Assembly: GCA_907165275.2 (NCBI GenBank)
Contig: OU015654.1
Location: 13,285,501 to 13,349,500, forward strand
Reading direction: 5' to 3'
Origin: Zygaena filipendulae
Taxonomy: Eukaryota > Arthropoda > Insecta > Lepidoptera > Zygaenidae
DNA length: 64,000 bases
A program made the translations under genes and the position numbers. Positions 33,841-46,394 of this stretch are shown here, in pieces. The notes under the pieces were generated by a model that searched no databases, was not told the origin of the DNA, and worked only from the letters and a program-made list of their open reading frames with translations. Each line of letters opens with the position of its first letter. Position 1 is the first letter of the stretch.

Positions 33841-35439
33841 CAAATGGGCAATATTGGGAAGGCTGTTTTTTTATTAAGTAGGTATATTTCTTGCAAGTTT
33901 GTAGGTACCTTTTATCTGGTGTTTTAGTGAATATTTTTTTTCTCAAAATAAAGTTTTAATAGCTTTGAGAAATAATAATCTTTATTCGTTTAATTTTTGC
34001 GTCGTTCGTTTATTTCACCGTCAATTTTGCGCGTAAACCATATCAGCGATTAATTCACAGGCCGCTTTATTCATTTGCATTGTATTAGCATCGTCAAACA
34101 CGCGAACCGCTCCGTCATCCGGCCAAAATGAATATAAACTAAGTCCATACGCAAAGCTGGCTATGCCACCGTTTGGTGTGATTAATTATATACGGTGCGT
34201 TCACGTGTACTCCACGTGAATTTTCAATTTCGTTCAATATTACACACACTCACTCAAACACATGCACATACACACTCGCTATACACTTTTATTCTATTAA
34301 TACGTCAGTTTCTTTGTGCTTCAAAATTTTTACTTTATTCGCAATTTTAAGGTTAAGTTAGTTTGCAATAAATAAATATTAATACAGTAATTAATGTAAT
34401 TAAGCTTCTGAGAATATTGGAAATTTTTTATCAACTTTAATGTTGGCCAAAAGCCTCCTCCAAACTCTTCCACCGTTCTCCATCATAAAAGGTGAATTTT
34501 AATCATCAAATGTCAATCACGTACTGATACCCACGTCGTTTTCTGCTGCTCGAATTCTTAGTACCTATACTTAATCTATTTTTTATTATTCTATTATGTA
34601 TACCACCTACCTATTGCACGCTTAATAACTTACGTCCATAGACATGAGTTTATAAGTGAACGTATGTGTAATAACATGACGGTGAAAAGTGAAGTGGGAC
34701 CTGTGTAAACTTACAGAATAACCGTGTCGGTTTGTAAATTTACACTTTCATATCTGACTCACGCATGGCTTGCGTGACAGCTCTGAGTTCTGACTCATTT
34801 CAATTTGGCCTCCCCTGTACAACACGGGGTGAATCTGGATATGTTAGTAGGTACCTACCTTCCACCTCCAAAGCTCCCCTACAGCGATGCTGCACGGAAT
34901 ACTCGTACAAGACAAATAAAACGATTACAGCGCTGATAAACAACGCGAAATGATGTATGCACACCCGGAGGCTTGTAAAGTATGTATTATCCCACCACTT
35001 GTCTCGAAAAAGCGCTTTACGGGTGGATATAATATCAGTGTAGGTACTGTATGTATGTACGCACTAGTTGATGAATTTGTTGTTTTTTTTTTGGTGGTAT
35101 TCCGTAATAAACTTGACCGTTCCTACTTGATCAATAAATACGAGTAAGTCGTTTCACCGGAACCCTTTGATGTCGCCCTATCGATAACGGTCACAACGTT
35201 TGAATTTCGAACGGGCTATTCGACGTCAAGCGTTCGCGTGACGCATCTTTACGAGTATCTATGGTTTACGTCAAAATAGGGAAATGGGTAAAATTGCCCG
35301 ACGCCCCATTAGACGAGGGTCTCTAGGACAATTTTTATGATGATTAATCAGTAGAATTTAATATTATTTCAAATTGTTCTAATATTGATAATTAGTAGTT
35401 AGAATAATAATTATATATATTAAATAAATAAATAAATAA
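33841..35439. other. No gene seen
   Basis: Short frames at 34765-34953 and 34950-35147 lack recognisable products. A run of AAAT units ends at about 35446. Confidence 0.35.
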
Positions 35440-35447
35440 ATAAATAC

Positions 35448-35656
35448 CTACCAATCCTACTAATATTATAAATGTGAAAGTGTGGATGTTTGGATGTTTG
35501 TTACTCAATCACGCAAAAACGGCTGAACGGATTTGGATGAAATTTGGCATGCGCGTTTTCAGGGGTACAGAGAAGGACACAGGGTACTTTTTTCCCGGAA
35601 TTCCCGCAGGAACTCCGAAATTACCGCAGGCGAAACCGCGGGGCACAGCTAGTATT
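35448..35656 (+). repeat. SINE-like repeat, well preserved copy
   Basis: From CCAATCCTACTAATATTATA through a GGATGTTTGGATGTTTGTTA start and GGCATGCGCGTTTTCAGGGG to GAAACCGCGGGGCACAGCTA. A very similar copy is at 53938-54143, so this subfamily is young. Confidence 0.85.
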
Positions 35657-37084
35657 ATATAAGTAACTATAGATGGCATAGTTTTTTTAAATAACAAAAA
35701 CATCAATTTTACATCGCGTGTAGTCATTTTAATTTTGCATATTCATGATTATTTTGAAAGAAATGAATAATTTATCGTCACCTGGTGAATCAACGAGGGG
35801 TTGTTAACCCTTTCCAATCATGACGTCACCTAATTACTTGCTTTAGGGCCAGCACAGACGCGGACTTATATAGATCGTTTTAATTCTGATAATAATTATT
35901 ATTAAAACAACCATTTCATGTTCAGCATACTGTAGCGAATGCCTCTTGACTTTAAGTTCGGCACACATAATCAAGCAGCTGCCACGCCGTCGCTATTGCA
36001 GCGCTTCTGTCGCTACAGCACTAATTAAGATCTCCTTTTTTAATCCATCTTCTCCATCTCCATTATTATTGCCAAACAATCCAGTCCCCATCATTTTTTG
36101 TCGCTTCTGACACCTTTCTATTAAAAAACAAAAAAAAATAAGACATTCCAAAAGAATAAGTGTAGGTACCCTGAATTTGATTATTGTGAAATTTTTTCAC
36201 AATTTAAGATTATAAATGCGAATGTCCCCTGTCTGTCTGTCTTTGCTTCTTCACGCCTTAACTAATCAATTGATCATGACAAAATTTTGCATACCTACAC
36301 GTTGTCAGGAAAGGACACGGGGCTCCTTTTACATAGGCCTTTTCTGTAACAGTTAAGGGAACGGTCACTTACCTACTAGTATTCCCTTAACAATAGCTAA
36401 ATATATATAAGTAGGTAGGTACTAACGTGAACGATCGAATCTGTTATTCAAAAGCTGATCGCATCCATTGTAGATAAGTGCAGACCACTTAATGCCAAAC
36501 CAGCTTACAAGCTATTCTGCTACCGATAGTCACAAATGGTTCTTAATCACAGTGAACCCAAGGGTCTTTTTCCAATGTTTTCAAAATAAAAAGTGTATTG
36601 GGTGTTATACTCGAACTGCAGTTGCTGAACGAACAGTAGGAACTAAAGGAAAACTTCACCATGAGTTCATGCATAACTTATACTACTATTTTCTAAGAGA
36701 AAAGAATATTTGTTAAAAATTTATTACTTGGAAGTTCTTCTTTAATTAAATAAATAACATGCTCATTGGTTTCCTATTTGAATGATCAATTAAAAATGAA
36801 ATAAATTTATAAGTCCACTTTACTGTTTTACTTTAATGCTTGTATAGTCGTTTAGAACCAACCTAAATTCAAAATTTGTAATTTCCACGTTATCACTATT
36901 GCTTTATAAGGTATTATTTGTTTGTGAAACTGTATCTAGTGGCGTATTTTATGTAGCTGTATCCTAATATAAATGAAATATAAATCTACTATATTTAAAC
37001 GGGCAATTTTTGTATAATATATATATATATATATATATTTATTATACAAAAATTGTATATATATATATATATATTTACATATAA
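35657..37084. other. No gene; one SINE-like copy and a TA palindrome
   Basis: 36205-36350 is a worn SINE-like copy (GCTTCTTCACGCCTTAACT, CATACCTACACGTTGTCAGG). 37005-37075 is an ATAT run flanked by AATTTTTGTATAATA and its complement. Confidence 0.45.
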
Positions 37085-37291
37085 TCTGAATCTCGAAAAC
37101 GGCTCCAACGATTTTCATGAAATTTAGTATGCAGGGGGTTTCGGATGCGATTGATCTATCTAGCTAGGTTTCATTTTTAGAAAACGTCGTTTTATCCGTG
37201 TTTTCAGGCAATGAAAAATGAGTGTTTATTTTTCTACGTAAGAACAGATGGCGCTATATACAACGAGCGAAGCTCGGTGACCCAGATATTA
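37085..37291 (+). repeat. Dispersed repeat ending GAGCGAAGCTCGGT..CCCAGATATTA
   Basis: TCTGAATCTCGAAAACGGCT, CCAACGATTTTCATGAAATT and GATCTATCTAGCTAGGTTTC lead to the GCGAAGCTCGG end. A second copy at 52557-52830 is interrupted by a SINE-like insertion. Confidence 0.65.
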
Positions 37292-37640
37292 ATTGTAAAG
37301 TATCGTGTCCACATCTCTCGATGCAACTCATGGTGGCCCCACAGAATCGGTTTCGAGCGAACTGCTCGGATCTTGTGAATAAAAGATAACTCATGCACTA
37401 CCCCTCAGAGGCGGAAGAATGTTTCCATTCAGGAATAAAATGTAATGTAAGTGTGGTGCTTTGCAACTTTTCTCTACTGTCGTAAGTCATAATTACATAA
37501 TACATGCGCATATTGTATGACTCATGGTATAAGTAACTCGAACTTACACTTAGACGCTGATAAGCAATAACATATTCACCCATAAAATTAAGTTATAGAT
37601 ACAGAACGCTTTATTGAGAGTTATAGAATGTTTTTTTAAT

Positions 37641-37965
37641 GAGGATATGGACTACTTTGGAAAATCTAAATTCTAATTAGTCCGTCAGTTAGAAAATAAA
37701 AAAACAATGGGCACGTTTTTTTGCTTTTTTTAAATAAATTAAAATATACAGAGATAAAGCGCATTAAAATTTAGGGTGAGGGGGTCGTGACGTCACTAAC
37801 AGCTAAAACCGCCATACAAACTGTGAGAATAGTGACGTCACGCGGAATTTCAACTCAATATATCGCTGTTATTTTTTGATTACGTAAAAAAAGAAAAAAT
37901 ACGTGTCCAATATTTTTTAATAATCTACAAGACGGACTAAAAAATAAAAATTAGTCAACATGCCC
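37641..37965 (+). mobile_element. TGACGTCA MITE, full length (325 bp)
   Basis: Left end after AAT: GAGGATATGGACTA; right end TTAGTCAACATGCCC before ATTATG, so AT flanks both sides. Subterminal TTAGTCCGTCAGTTAG and GACGGACTAA. TGACGTCA at 37788-37795 and 37833-37840. The termini match those of the 13969-16237 transposon. Confidence 0.85.
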
Positions 37966-38129
37966 ATTATGTGTTTACCTTATTAGGTAGGTACATTGTT
38001 TAAATACTAACAAATTGTTTAAAATAAAAAATTTTTGACACAAAATGGCGCTATAATTTTAAAACACGATTTACTCATTTCTCCAGTGTGGGTTAACACA
38101 CTATTGTTTATCTATGTCCACTTGGGCCC

Positions 38130-38340
38130 TTACTCTCTACTAGTTGTGCCCTGCGGTTTAACTCGCATGAAATGTTTTTATAATGATAACTTTTTTCCCA
38201 TTTTCCGATTTAAATGAAACAAAGCCTATCTGTAGCTCCAGGTTAAGCTTAATCTACCTCTGAAAAACGCATGGATTGTCATGCGTTTTTCGGAGATTAT
38301 CGTGAACAGACAGACAGACAGAGAGATCTTTTATCGCCCC
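38130..38340 (-). repeat. SINE-like variant D
   Basis: ACTAGTTGTGCCCTGCGG leads into TCCGATTTAAATGAAACAAA, AGCTCCAGGTTAAGCTTAAT and CGGAGATTATCGTGAACAGA. This variant has a different body from the common type; other copies are at 43965-44275 and 57840-58120. Confidence 0.7.
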
Positions 38341-38943
38341 CTGTCAATGTTCAATGTACAGAATCGCGGATTCTAAAGTACTCTTTCTCGTTAAGATATC
38401 GCGCTACAAAAAATTGTTTTTCTGCTTTTCACTTCAAAAAAACATAGGTAAGTAAGTATACAACGTGTCATATGGCATACAGAATATTAATTTCTGAAAC
38501 ATATTTTGGTGTCTGGAGCGTTTGGGATTGTGTTTTTGGGACGTGCGATATTAGCAAGGAATGTTGTTGGTCATAGTGGGTCGTCCATTAATCACATGTT
38601 TTCTAGTAAGTAACTTTTTACCTCAAACACCTCCACTGCCCGCAGCCAAGACCTATTAAAATCCACTTTGAAATCTTCACAAACAAGTACATTTTTGCAC
38701 GACCACTTTATTAAAATTCGTAATCAATGTAACTATAGTGAACAAAACACAAATATAACCTATGAACTGACGATTCTACTCGCATGTTTTTTTTAGTTTC
38801 GCTCGGGACTCTAACTTGCTGGAATATAAAGTATCCTAAATATTCATTTACACCAGTAACTACCTATAAGCCAAGTTTCATTTCAATGAGCCCAGTAGTT
38901 CAAAAGTAACGCGTGACCAAACAATTTCAAAAATTTTTTTTTA
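38341..38943. other. No gene seen
   Basis: AT-rich, unassigned. Confidence 0.35.
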
Positions 38944-39450
38944 CTAGTTGTGCCCCGCGGTTTCACCCGCGTTAATTTCAGAGTTCCCGCGGGAATTCCG
39001 GGATAAAAAGTACCCTATGTGTTAATCTGATGTATAAGCTATATTATTGTAAAGTTTCATTTAAATCTATCCGGTAGTTTTTGCGTGAAAGAGTAACAAA
39101 CATCCATCCATCCATCCATATATACTTATAAACTAATTAGTAGGATTTATATTTTCAATTTGACATTCACAATCTTATCATAATATGTGTAGTTATTCAA
39201 GTTAAATCAAGCTGTGGATTTTACTATTTATTATAAGCTATTTCACACGGTTTCACCTGCGTTAGTTTCGGAGTTACTGCGGAAATTCCCGGATAAAAAT
39301 TAATAAACCTTCTCCTTAGCTTCTCTGTAGGTATCCCTGATAACGTGTAGGACAAATTGATCGGTTGAGTAGTTAAGGCGTGAAAGGGTAACAAACAAAC
39401 AAATAAATAAACTCACATACGCATTTATACTCGTAATAGTAGGCAGGGAT
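38944..39450 (-). repeat. Two SINE-like copies (variant C, then common type)
   Basis: 38944-39145 has TTGTGCCCCGCGGTTTCACC, ATCTGATGTATAAGCTATAT and CATCC repeats. 39240-39450 has CACACGGTTTCACCTGCG through GGCGTGAAAGGGTAACAAAC. Confidence 0.75.
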
Positions 39451-39774
39451 AATTAACACCGCAAATACGTATACAAAGACAGAAAAATCGTTACAAAGAT
39501 CGCTTAAACAGACCCACCCTTCTTGTTTTATTTTTATTTTATTTATTTTATTTTTGTTTTATCCAAAAAAGTCAATAAATTGTAGGCGTTTTTTCTTTTA
39601 AGTAAGTATAGGTACCTTATCTGTTTCCCAGTTGTCTATTCCATCATGTTTCCTTCATTCAATTTGGTTGGATATAGACAAAAGTTTACTCGGAAAACTT
39701 TCTTTGTGCATTGTTTATAGTTAGGTATACATTGAACATGTATTTGGGCAGGTACCTATAGATCAATATTAATT

Positions 39775-40590
39775 TTTAACCGAATTCAAAAAAGGAGGAG
39801 GTTCTCAATTCGACGCGTAGGTTTTTTTAATGTTTGATTTGATGATTCTTTTTTTATTTGAAAGCTGGTGCTTTCCGTGTGGTCCCATTGTCATGAAATC
39901 AGGATCTGATAAATGGGATCTTGGAGAAATCAAGGGAACTCTTCAAATATGATATGCACACCTATACCTAGCGATTTGGGTATTTTTTATAGTAGGTAAA
40001 TTGTTCTTTGTCTTTCAACAATTACCAATTGATGAAGTGGAACCGATGATGAGTACCATAGATGGCCACCGGAACTACTGAATAATAAGTTTTAATTTCA
40101 CAGTTTACGATTCGACAACTCTAAAATGCTTGCTAAGCAATTTATGTGTCACAATGCATAGGTATGGTGAAGTGAAGCTGATGGTGAAGTAGCAGGAGAA
40201 CACCTCAACAATTAACGTCCCTGCGTCGGGAAAAGCAATATTTTGTAAAAGGTGATGAGCAGTTGACATCAGGCTATTGTAACTTAGAGAAATTACGAAC
40301 TAAGTCACTTAAAAGCGAAAAATAAACAAAATTTTAACAAAAAAATTAAAACCGACTTCCAAAAACACAGAACTAAAAAAGCTAAAAATAAAAAGTTAAA
40401 AATTACAAATACCGATTTAATCCAAAAGACAAAAACACGCGTAATATTATTATTGGTTTGTGCTACCACTGATCGGATAATATTACGTGTGTTTTTGTCT
40501 TTTGGATTAAATCGGTATTTTGTAATTTTTAACTTTTTATTTTTAGCTTTTTTAGTTCTGTGTTTTTGGAAGTCGGTTTTAATTTTTTTG
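39775..40590. mobile_element. AACCGACTTCC hairpin element, second copy
   Basis: Starts TTAACCGAATTCAAAAAAGG and GGAGGTTCTCAATTCGACG, has GATCTTGGAGAAATCAAGGG, and ends in a hairpin with arms at 40338-40450 and 40479-40590 (left arm starts AATTAAAACCGACTTCC). Confidence 0.8.
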
Positions 40591-41905
40591 TTACATACTA
40601 TGTTGTGACACCTACATGATTATGAATTTAATCAATTACGTAATTGATTGTTAGCCCCATGGGCCCTCGGAAGTTATTGCTGATATTGTGTTTAATCATT
40701 AGCACGTACAAATTGTATATTATTATCGGCAACAATCAACGTTCATTAGCTAAAGCTTTACCGGCATTGTTCAGCAAATGTAGCGGTTTGCGGTACAACC
40801 GTTGCGAACGATCTGTTTGTTACACTTTACGATATTAATAGGTGCCTACTGGCTACGTTAATTGTTGCGGTGTGTGTGTGTTTGTATAGGACATACATTC
40901 TATAATTATCTTCTTTACCTATGTATTCACTTCACTTCCACTTCACAACACACAGATCTATGTACTTGAGCCCACAGTAAGCTATTTTTATTAGCTTGTG
41001 TCGTGGAAACCAAGCAAACGTGGTATATACTATATACTACATATAATATACTATACTATTCTACATATAATATATTATAGTGTAGACATATCTGTGTTCA
41101 TCACACAAAGTGCACCCGCACCGGAAATCGAACCCGGAACCTCTTGATTAGCGGGCAGGCATGTACTAGTGATATAAGGGTACAAGTGCTATATCTATAG
41201 TATATACCTAGTAGCGAGTTCGGCAGATGCTGTTTAGTATTGATGTACTTTTTTAAATAAATATATTATAATTATTATTGTACAATGTAGGTATAAAAAT
41301 CAATTGCCGCTCGTTAGTCTTGCAAAAACTCGAAAATGACTCGACCGATTTGAATTTATTATTTAACTTTGTTGTTCCTACTGAGGTTCCTACCTATTCT
41401 TATCCAAGGTTTGTAAAAATAAAAATTAGGATATCCTACGGGAAATCCGAAAGTCACGCGAGTGAAATCGAGGGCAAACCTAGTTTATTCTAAAAAACAA
41501 AACCTTTTTATAGGAAACTTATAAAATTAATAGATATAAAAAAGCATAGACCTAATTAGGTACTTGCGCACGCAAAATCATGGGATTTCGAGTGTGATGA
41601 AAACAACTTACTTTTGTCTCTCGCGCAGTCGCGCGTGACTGTAGGTAACTCATAATTATACGATTGGTATTTACTATTTTATTTATACGAATTATTTTAA
41701 TTATACGATTGGTATTTACTATTTTTAATGGAACTAACGCCCTATGTGTAAAATCTTTATGCTTGAATACAAAAACGTTGTCTTTGAATTCTTTAATCTT
41801 ATTTTTTTTCTCACAATTACGAAGTTAGTTTAGGTAGATATGTAAAACATTAGACTCTCCGAGGACTCTCCCGACATAAAACCAGCAGAGTATTGTATTA
41901 TCTGT
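40591..41905. other. No gene; a tRNA-like B-box repeat and a SINE-like fragment
   Basis: 41100-41165, read on the minus strand, has GCTAATCAAGAGGTTCCGGG then GGTTCGATTTCC, like 12815-12875. 41430-41483 is a SINE-like 3' end (GGGAAATCCGAAAGTCACGC). A 34-bp segment (ATTATACGATTGGTATTTAC) is tandemly repeated at 41652-41725. Confidence 0.45.
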
Positions 41906-42096
41906 GGCCAAGTTGACATTCAACAATCGTTGACGCATAAAAAACATAAGTAGCGAACCGTCATGTCATTTGGTCAGCCAATAAAAACTCTAGTTTTCAA
42001 GTGGTCACGTAAAACTAGAGATTTTGATTGGCTGACCAAAGTTTTCAATTCTAGTTTTCTATGCGTCAACGATTGTAGAATGTCAACTTGGCTAAC
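41906..42096. mobile_element. MITE with TIR GCCAAGTTGACA, second copy
   Basis: GGCCAAGTTGACATTCAAC and AATCGTTGACGCATA mirror TATGCGTCAACGATT and GAATGTCAACTTGGCTAAC. The inner arms (GGTCAGCCAATAAAAACTCT) also pair, making nearly the whole 190 bp a palindrome. Confidence 0.8.
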
Positions 42097-42465
42097 CCCG
42101 TATGTTAACTTTACTTTGCATAATGCGTAGGTATGTCGTTAATTCTGCTTCAATATCCGTGTAGCATCTAGTTAGTGGTCTAACGACTCCACAGATCGCC
42201 TCCGACCGAGCAGTTTTGAATCAAGCCCAAAGCGCGCTGTGCACGTAATGGCAACATCAAATTGATCTGTTTGGCGACTAGAGCGCGTAGTGGACGATTA
42301 TCACTATAGATAACATCGAAACATCGTTCGGAAACGACCAATAAAAATATTATTATAGTTGGTACCGTGAGATATTCAACTATTATCTTGTGATATTCAA
42401 TTGTTTTTATTACGGCCCAAGAGTCTGAAGAGTCCAAACGTCCTCTGGAGTTTCAAGAATAAATA
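42097..42465. other. No gene supported
   Basis: An 85-codon minus frame at 42180-42437 has no recognised family. Confidence 0.3.
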
Positions 42466-43082
42466 AAAGCGGCCAAGTGCGAGTCAGACTCGCCCATCAA
42501 GGGTTCCGTAGCAGCAAGTAACATAATATAAGGGGTCTTGTAGTTCGTTGTAACTTTGATCGATGTTTTAATAATAGTGTATTTTTTTGCGGTTTACGAT
42601 TTATGACGTATTAAAAAAGCTACTTACTACTTAGATCTCGTTCAAACCAATTTTCGGTGAAAGTTTGCATGGTAATGTAACATAATATTTTTTTTTTTTT
42701 TTATCATTCTCTTATTTTACAAGGAGGGATACATATTTTGCCACTTTGGAAGTGTCTCTCTCGCAGACTATTCAGTTTAGAAAAAAAATATACTAGAAAC
42801 CTCAATATCATTTTTGAAGACCTATCCATAGATGGGTATGGGTTTGATGAAATAATTTTTTTGAGTTTCAGTTCTAGTATGGGGAACCCCCAAAATTTCT
42901 TTTTTATTTCATTTTTTGTGAACATCTTAATGCGGTTCACAGAATACATCTATTTACCAAGTTTCAACAGCATTTATAGTTTCGGAAAAAAGTGGTTGTG
43001 ACATACGGACGGACAGACATACAGACATGACGAATCCATAAGGGTTACCGACGTTTTTTGCCATTTGGCTACGGAACCCTAA
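42466..43082 (+). repeat. GGGTTCCGTA repeat, full copy
   Basis: AAAGCGGCCAAGTGCGAGTC, AAGGGTTCCGTAGCAGCAAG through CATTTGGCTACGGAACCCTA. About 617 bp; closely related to 23428-24138. The 81- and 87-codon frames inside it are repeat artefacts. Confidence 0.8.
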
Positions 43083-43742
43083 AAATGGTGAATCTATGGT
43101 GTCTACTCTGCTCATAGTTTAACATTTCCTTGACGCGAGTATAATAAAATCTGTCTTCCAGGAAAAAAAGGAAACATGTTTATCTTTAAACAAACTGTTC
43201 TTCTTCTTCTTTAAAATGGCGTCTATAATTATAATTTGCCAATGACAATGTTTCTTAATAATAACAATCTCTTCATCTACTTCTTCAATTATGGCGAAAC
43301 GCCAATGACAATGTTAGATTGTTCACCAAGTTAAAACATGGCTCTCTTGAAAGTCAGTTTCCTGCTCAGGGTCCAAAATAGATGATGAAAAGTGACTGAA
43401 ATAACGAAAAACGTGACACGCGTGTTTTCGATACGGCTTTCACTCGTCAACAACCAAACAAACTGTTGTTGGTACATTTACGACTAAGTGTCAACTACAT
43501 TTCTTCTTAAACCACAATGTTTCCGTAAACTTTGCCAATGTCAGAAGGCATCTTCTACTTAATGTATGTTAAGTACTTACAGCTCCGTTATAAAAGTGAC
43601 AACATCCCGACAGATACCTACTGTACCTACTGTAGAGCTTGTGGAGTCAACACTGAGACACTGGTTGGAAATACGTAGGTTTTGAATTGCTTCTTCTCTT
43701 ATTAGATAGAATCTTGTAAAAGGAAGCTTAGAATTGTATTAG
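43083..43742. other. No gene seen
   Basis: Two imperfect segments (AATGGCG with CCAATGACAATGTT) at 43215-43320 suggest a local duplication; otherwise unassigned. Confidence 0.35.
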
Positions 43743-43945
43743 GTGCATGGTATTATTCCGGTATTACGGTGTGTTCCGGCAGCCCCACTTGAAAGCCAGT
43801 TCCCATCCCCATTCCAGGTCGGCAACGCACCTGCATGCCTTCTGGTGTTGCAGATGTCCATGGGCGGCGGTAATCACTTACCGTCAAGTGTAGGTACCAC
43901 TTGCCCGTTTGCCCCCAATGATATTAAAAATAAAAAAATATTCCC
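43743..43945 (+). repeat. Dispersed repeat (GGCAACGCACCTGCATGCC)
   Basis: CAGTTCCCATCCCCATTCC, GTCCATGGGCGGCGGTAATC and CCACTTGCCCGTTTGCCCCC mark a common lepidopteran repeat of unknown class. The 68-codon frame here is not a gene. Confidence 0.65.
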
Positions 43946-43964
43946 TTGAAACTTACCTACTAGC

Positions 43965-44420
43965 TATGCCCCGCGGTTTCCGCGTGAAAAGCTTTTATAA
44001 ATACAATTACCTACATAAATATAAAAAAAAATTCCCGACATCCGATTAAAATAAATAACAAAGCCTGTAGATACTACATAATTTGCGTAGCTCCAAGCTA
44101 ATTTATTTATTTATTTAAAATGTATGCACATAATGGTACAAAAGGCGGACTTAATGCCACAGTAGGTAGGTACGTAAGCTTAATCTTCTGTAAAAACCGC
44201 ATTATGATCCGTCCAGTAGTTCCGGAGATAAGCGAGAGCAGACACGCGGTTTTTATTCTTTTATTATAGTATAGACTAGCTGTGCCCCGCTGTTTCAATT
44301 CCGGGATAAAAAGTACCCTTTGTCCTTCTCTGTACCCCTGACAACGTGCATGCCAAATTTCATCCAAATCCCTTCAGTAGTTTTAGACCCATGAGTGCAC
44401 ATACAGACAGACAGACAAAA
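43965..44420 (-). repeat. SINE-like variant D followed by a short common-type copy
   Basis: 43965-44275 runs from GCTATGCCCCGCGGTTTCC to ATAAGCGAGAGCAGACACG. 44276-44420 starts CTAGCTGTGCCCCGCTG, is internally deleted, and ends in GACA repeats. Confidence 0.7.
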
Positions 44421-45096
44421 AATTTACTAATTGCATTTTTGGCATCAGTATCGATCACCATTCATCCTCCAATATTAATTTTAAATTTATATGCAAAGTA
44501 CAGAATTGACCTCTCTACAGTTTTATTATAAGTATAAATATAGATAATATCATTGGGTTTCCCTGTAAATAAAATACTTTTAACTGGACCCGGAAAAAGT
44601 CCGAACGCCAAAAACATTAGGTAACCTATATCTATCATATAACATTAGATACGAACTCAGGACGTTGTAGGACGTACTTAGCTATACACGAGTTGATATC
44701 ATTAGAAGCATCGCTTTATGAAAATTTCATATCATCGGAATCCATAAAAGTAAGTCCTGTCGCTCTCTACTCCTTGCTTTCGCCTCTGGTGTGAATCAGA
44801 AATCGTCATCATCAAATCGCATTGTTACATAAAATGAATCTTTTTCCAGCGATCGCGTCTTTAAATTACTTTGCTCACATTGAAGACGGGAAGGGGATCC
44901 TTGGGGATTCCAACGTTACCCACTTAGGTACGTACCTACCGTACTCGAAGCTCAAAAGTCGCGACATGAACTTTCGACACTAGGTAGGTATGTAACTGCA
45001 AATAAAAACGCTATAGATGAAGCAATAAATCCGAAAATATTAGGTATCTACATGAGCCGAAATGAAATGTGGGTGTGGCCCAAAAGCACCGAGAAT
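44421..45096. other. No gene proven; one exon-like segment
   Basis: 44850-44927 is flanked by TTTTTCCAG and GTACGT and would be a 78-nt exon in phase 1-1, reading IASLNYFAHIEDGKGILGD.. It would fit between the Grip exons, but the expected PDZ loop is not clear, so I do not annotate it as an exon. Confidence 0.2.
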
Positions 45097-45425
45097 AGGC
45101 TATTTGACTAATTTTTTTTTAGTCCGTCTTGTAGATTAAAAAAAAATATTGGACACGTATTTTTTATTTTTTTACGTAATCAAAAAATAACAGCGATACA
45201 TTGAGTTGCGTGACGTCACTAACTAGTGCAGTTTGTATGGCGGCTTGTAGCGGTAAGTGACGTCACGAGCCCCCACCTTAACTTTAATCTCTGTGTATTT
45301 TCATTTATTTGAAAATTCTAATAATCACCGTCTAGGTGGTGATGCCATATACGACATACGTGTCTAATGATTTTTAATTATCTTAAAGACGGACTAATTA
45401 ATATTTTGAAAATAGTCCAATCACC
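45097..45425 (-). mobile_element. TGACGTCA MITE, full length, reverse orientation
   Basis: Left end after GAGAAT: AGGCTATTTGACTA. TGACGTCA at 45211-45218 and 45258-45265. Subterminal TTTTAGTCCGTCTTG and GACGGACTAATTA. The right end is more diverged. Confidence 0.8.
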
Positions 45426-45934
45426 ATGTAATAATATTGGAAAAACAATATCACACAGTGACAATACCTAGCGATGGTCATGCCACACGACCCAATTTTG
45501 TATCCAATCAAATACTGTGCAAAATTAGACGTAAATTGGGTATAATAATAGTTTATTTGACCACACGGCGTTCTATGTACCAATCCGCACCGCAAAATCC
45601 GATCGGTGTACAAGTCGCTATACGTTTGATCATTGTGAAGTGCCTGATTGTATAAAACTAGCAACGCAATAAAGTTATCCCGTTGGGCCCCATAAAAGTA
45701 TTCGGAAGAGATCGTAAATATTAAACGCCACTTTACTACGAGCATGAATAGTAAACCATAAACCTACACGTTAAAGAATTTTGTCACGTTTCATTTCACT
45801 CAGATTCACAGTACCTACTTATAATGTCATTGCATAAAGTTGATAATGGAACCATCCTTTATCAACTTTAATGACCTCCCCTAACGTCTATTATTAAAAT
45901 ACTGCCTCTCTTTTACTCTACATAATATTACTAG
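45426..45934. other. Unassigned; 115-codon minus frame
   Basis: The frame at 45745-45398 (MLVVKWRLIFTISSEYFYGA..) enters the MITE at its end. I do not recognise the product, and the opposite strand also has a frame. Confidence 0.3.
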
Positions 45935-46045
45935 TTGTGCCCCGCGATTTCACCCGCGCGACGTGAGTTTCGGAATTCCGGCAAAAACTCCAGAGTAGCC
46001 TAGTTTACTTCTTATAACAGCTTTCACGGCTAATTAATTACCTAT
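45935..46045 (-). repeat. SINE-like variant B fragment
   Basis: CTAGTTGTGCCCCGCGATTT to AGCTTTCACGGCTAATTAAT. Confidence 0.65.
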
Positions 46046-46050
46046 AACAA

Positions 46051-46373
46051 AAATTTTGACAAACAATTTTTTTTTAGTCCTTCGTGTAGATTAGTAAAAA
46101 ATATTGGACACGTATTTTTTCTTTTTTTACGTACTCAAAAAATAACAGAGATACATTGAGCTGAAATTTCACGTGACGTCACAATTCTGTGCGGTTTGTA
46201 TGGCGCTTATAATGAATATTGACGTCACGAGCCCCCCACCCTAAACTTTAATGCGCTTTATCTATGTTCATTTTCATTAAATTGAAAAAGCAAAAAATAC
46301 GTGTCTATTATTTTTTTATTTTCTAACTGACGGACTAATTAGAATTTTGATATTCATACCTTGGAGAATACCC
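46051..46373 (-). mobile_element. TGACGTCA MITE, variant end
   Basis: TGACGTCA at 46174-46181 and 46220-46227, subterminal GACGGACTAATTAG. The right end (TACCTTGGAGAATACCC) matches the variant terminus of the 2311 copy. Confidence 0.75.
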
Positions 46374-46394
46374 AATTAGCCGTAAAAGGTGGTA

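Noticed and set aside
34765..34953. Possible exon (62 codons)
   Set aside because: No acceptor/donor pair, and no similarity to PDZ or other domains.
37005..37118. 60-codon Tyr/Ile-rich frame
   Set aside because: It is encoded by an ATAT microsatellite.
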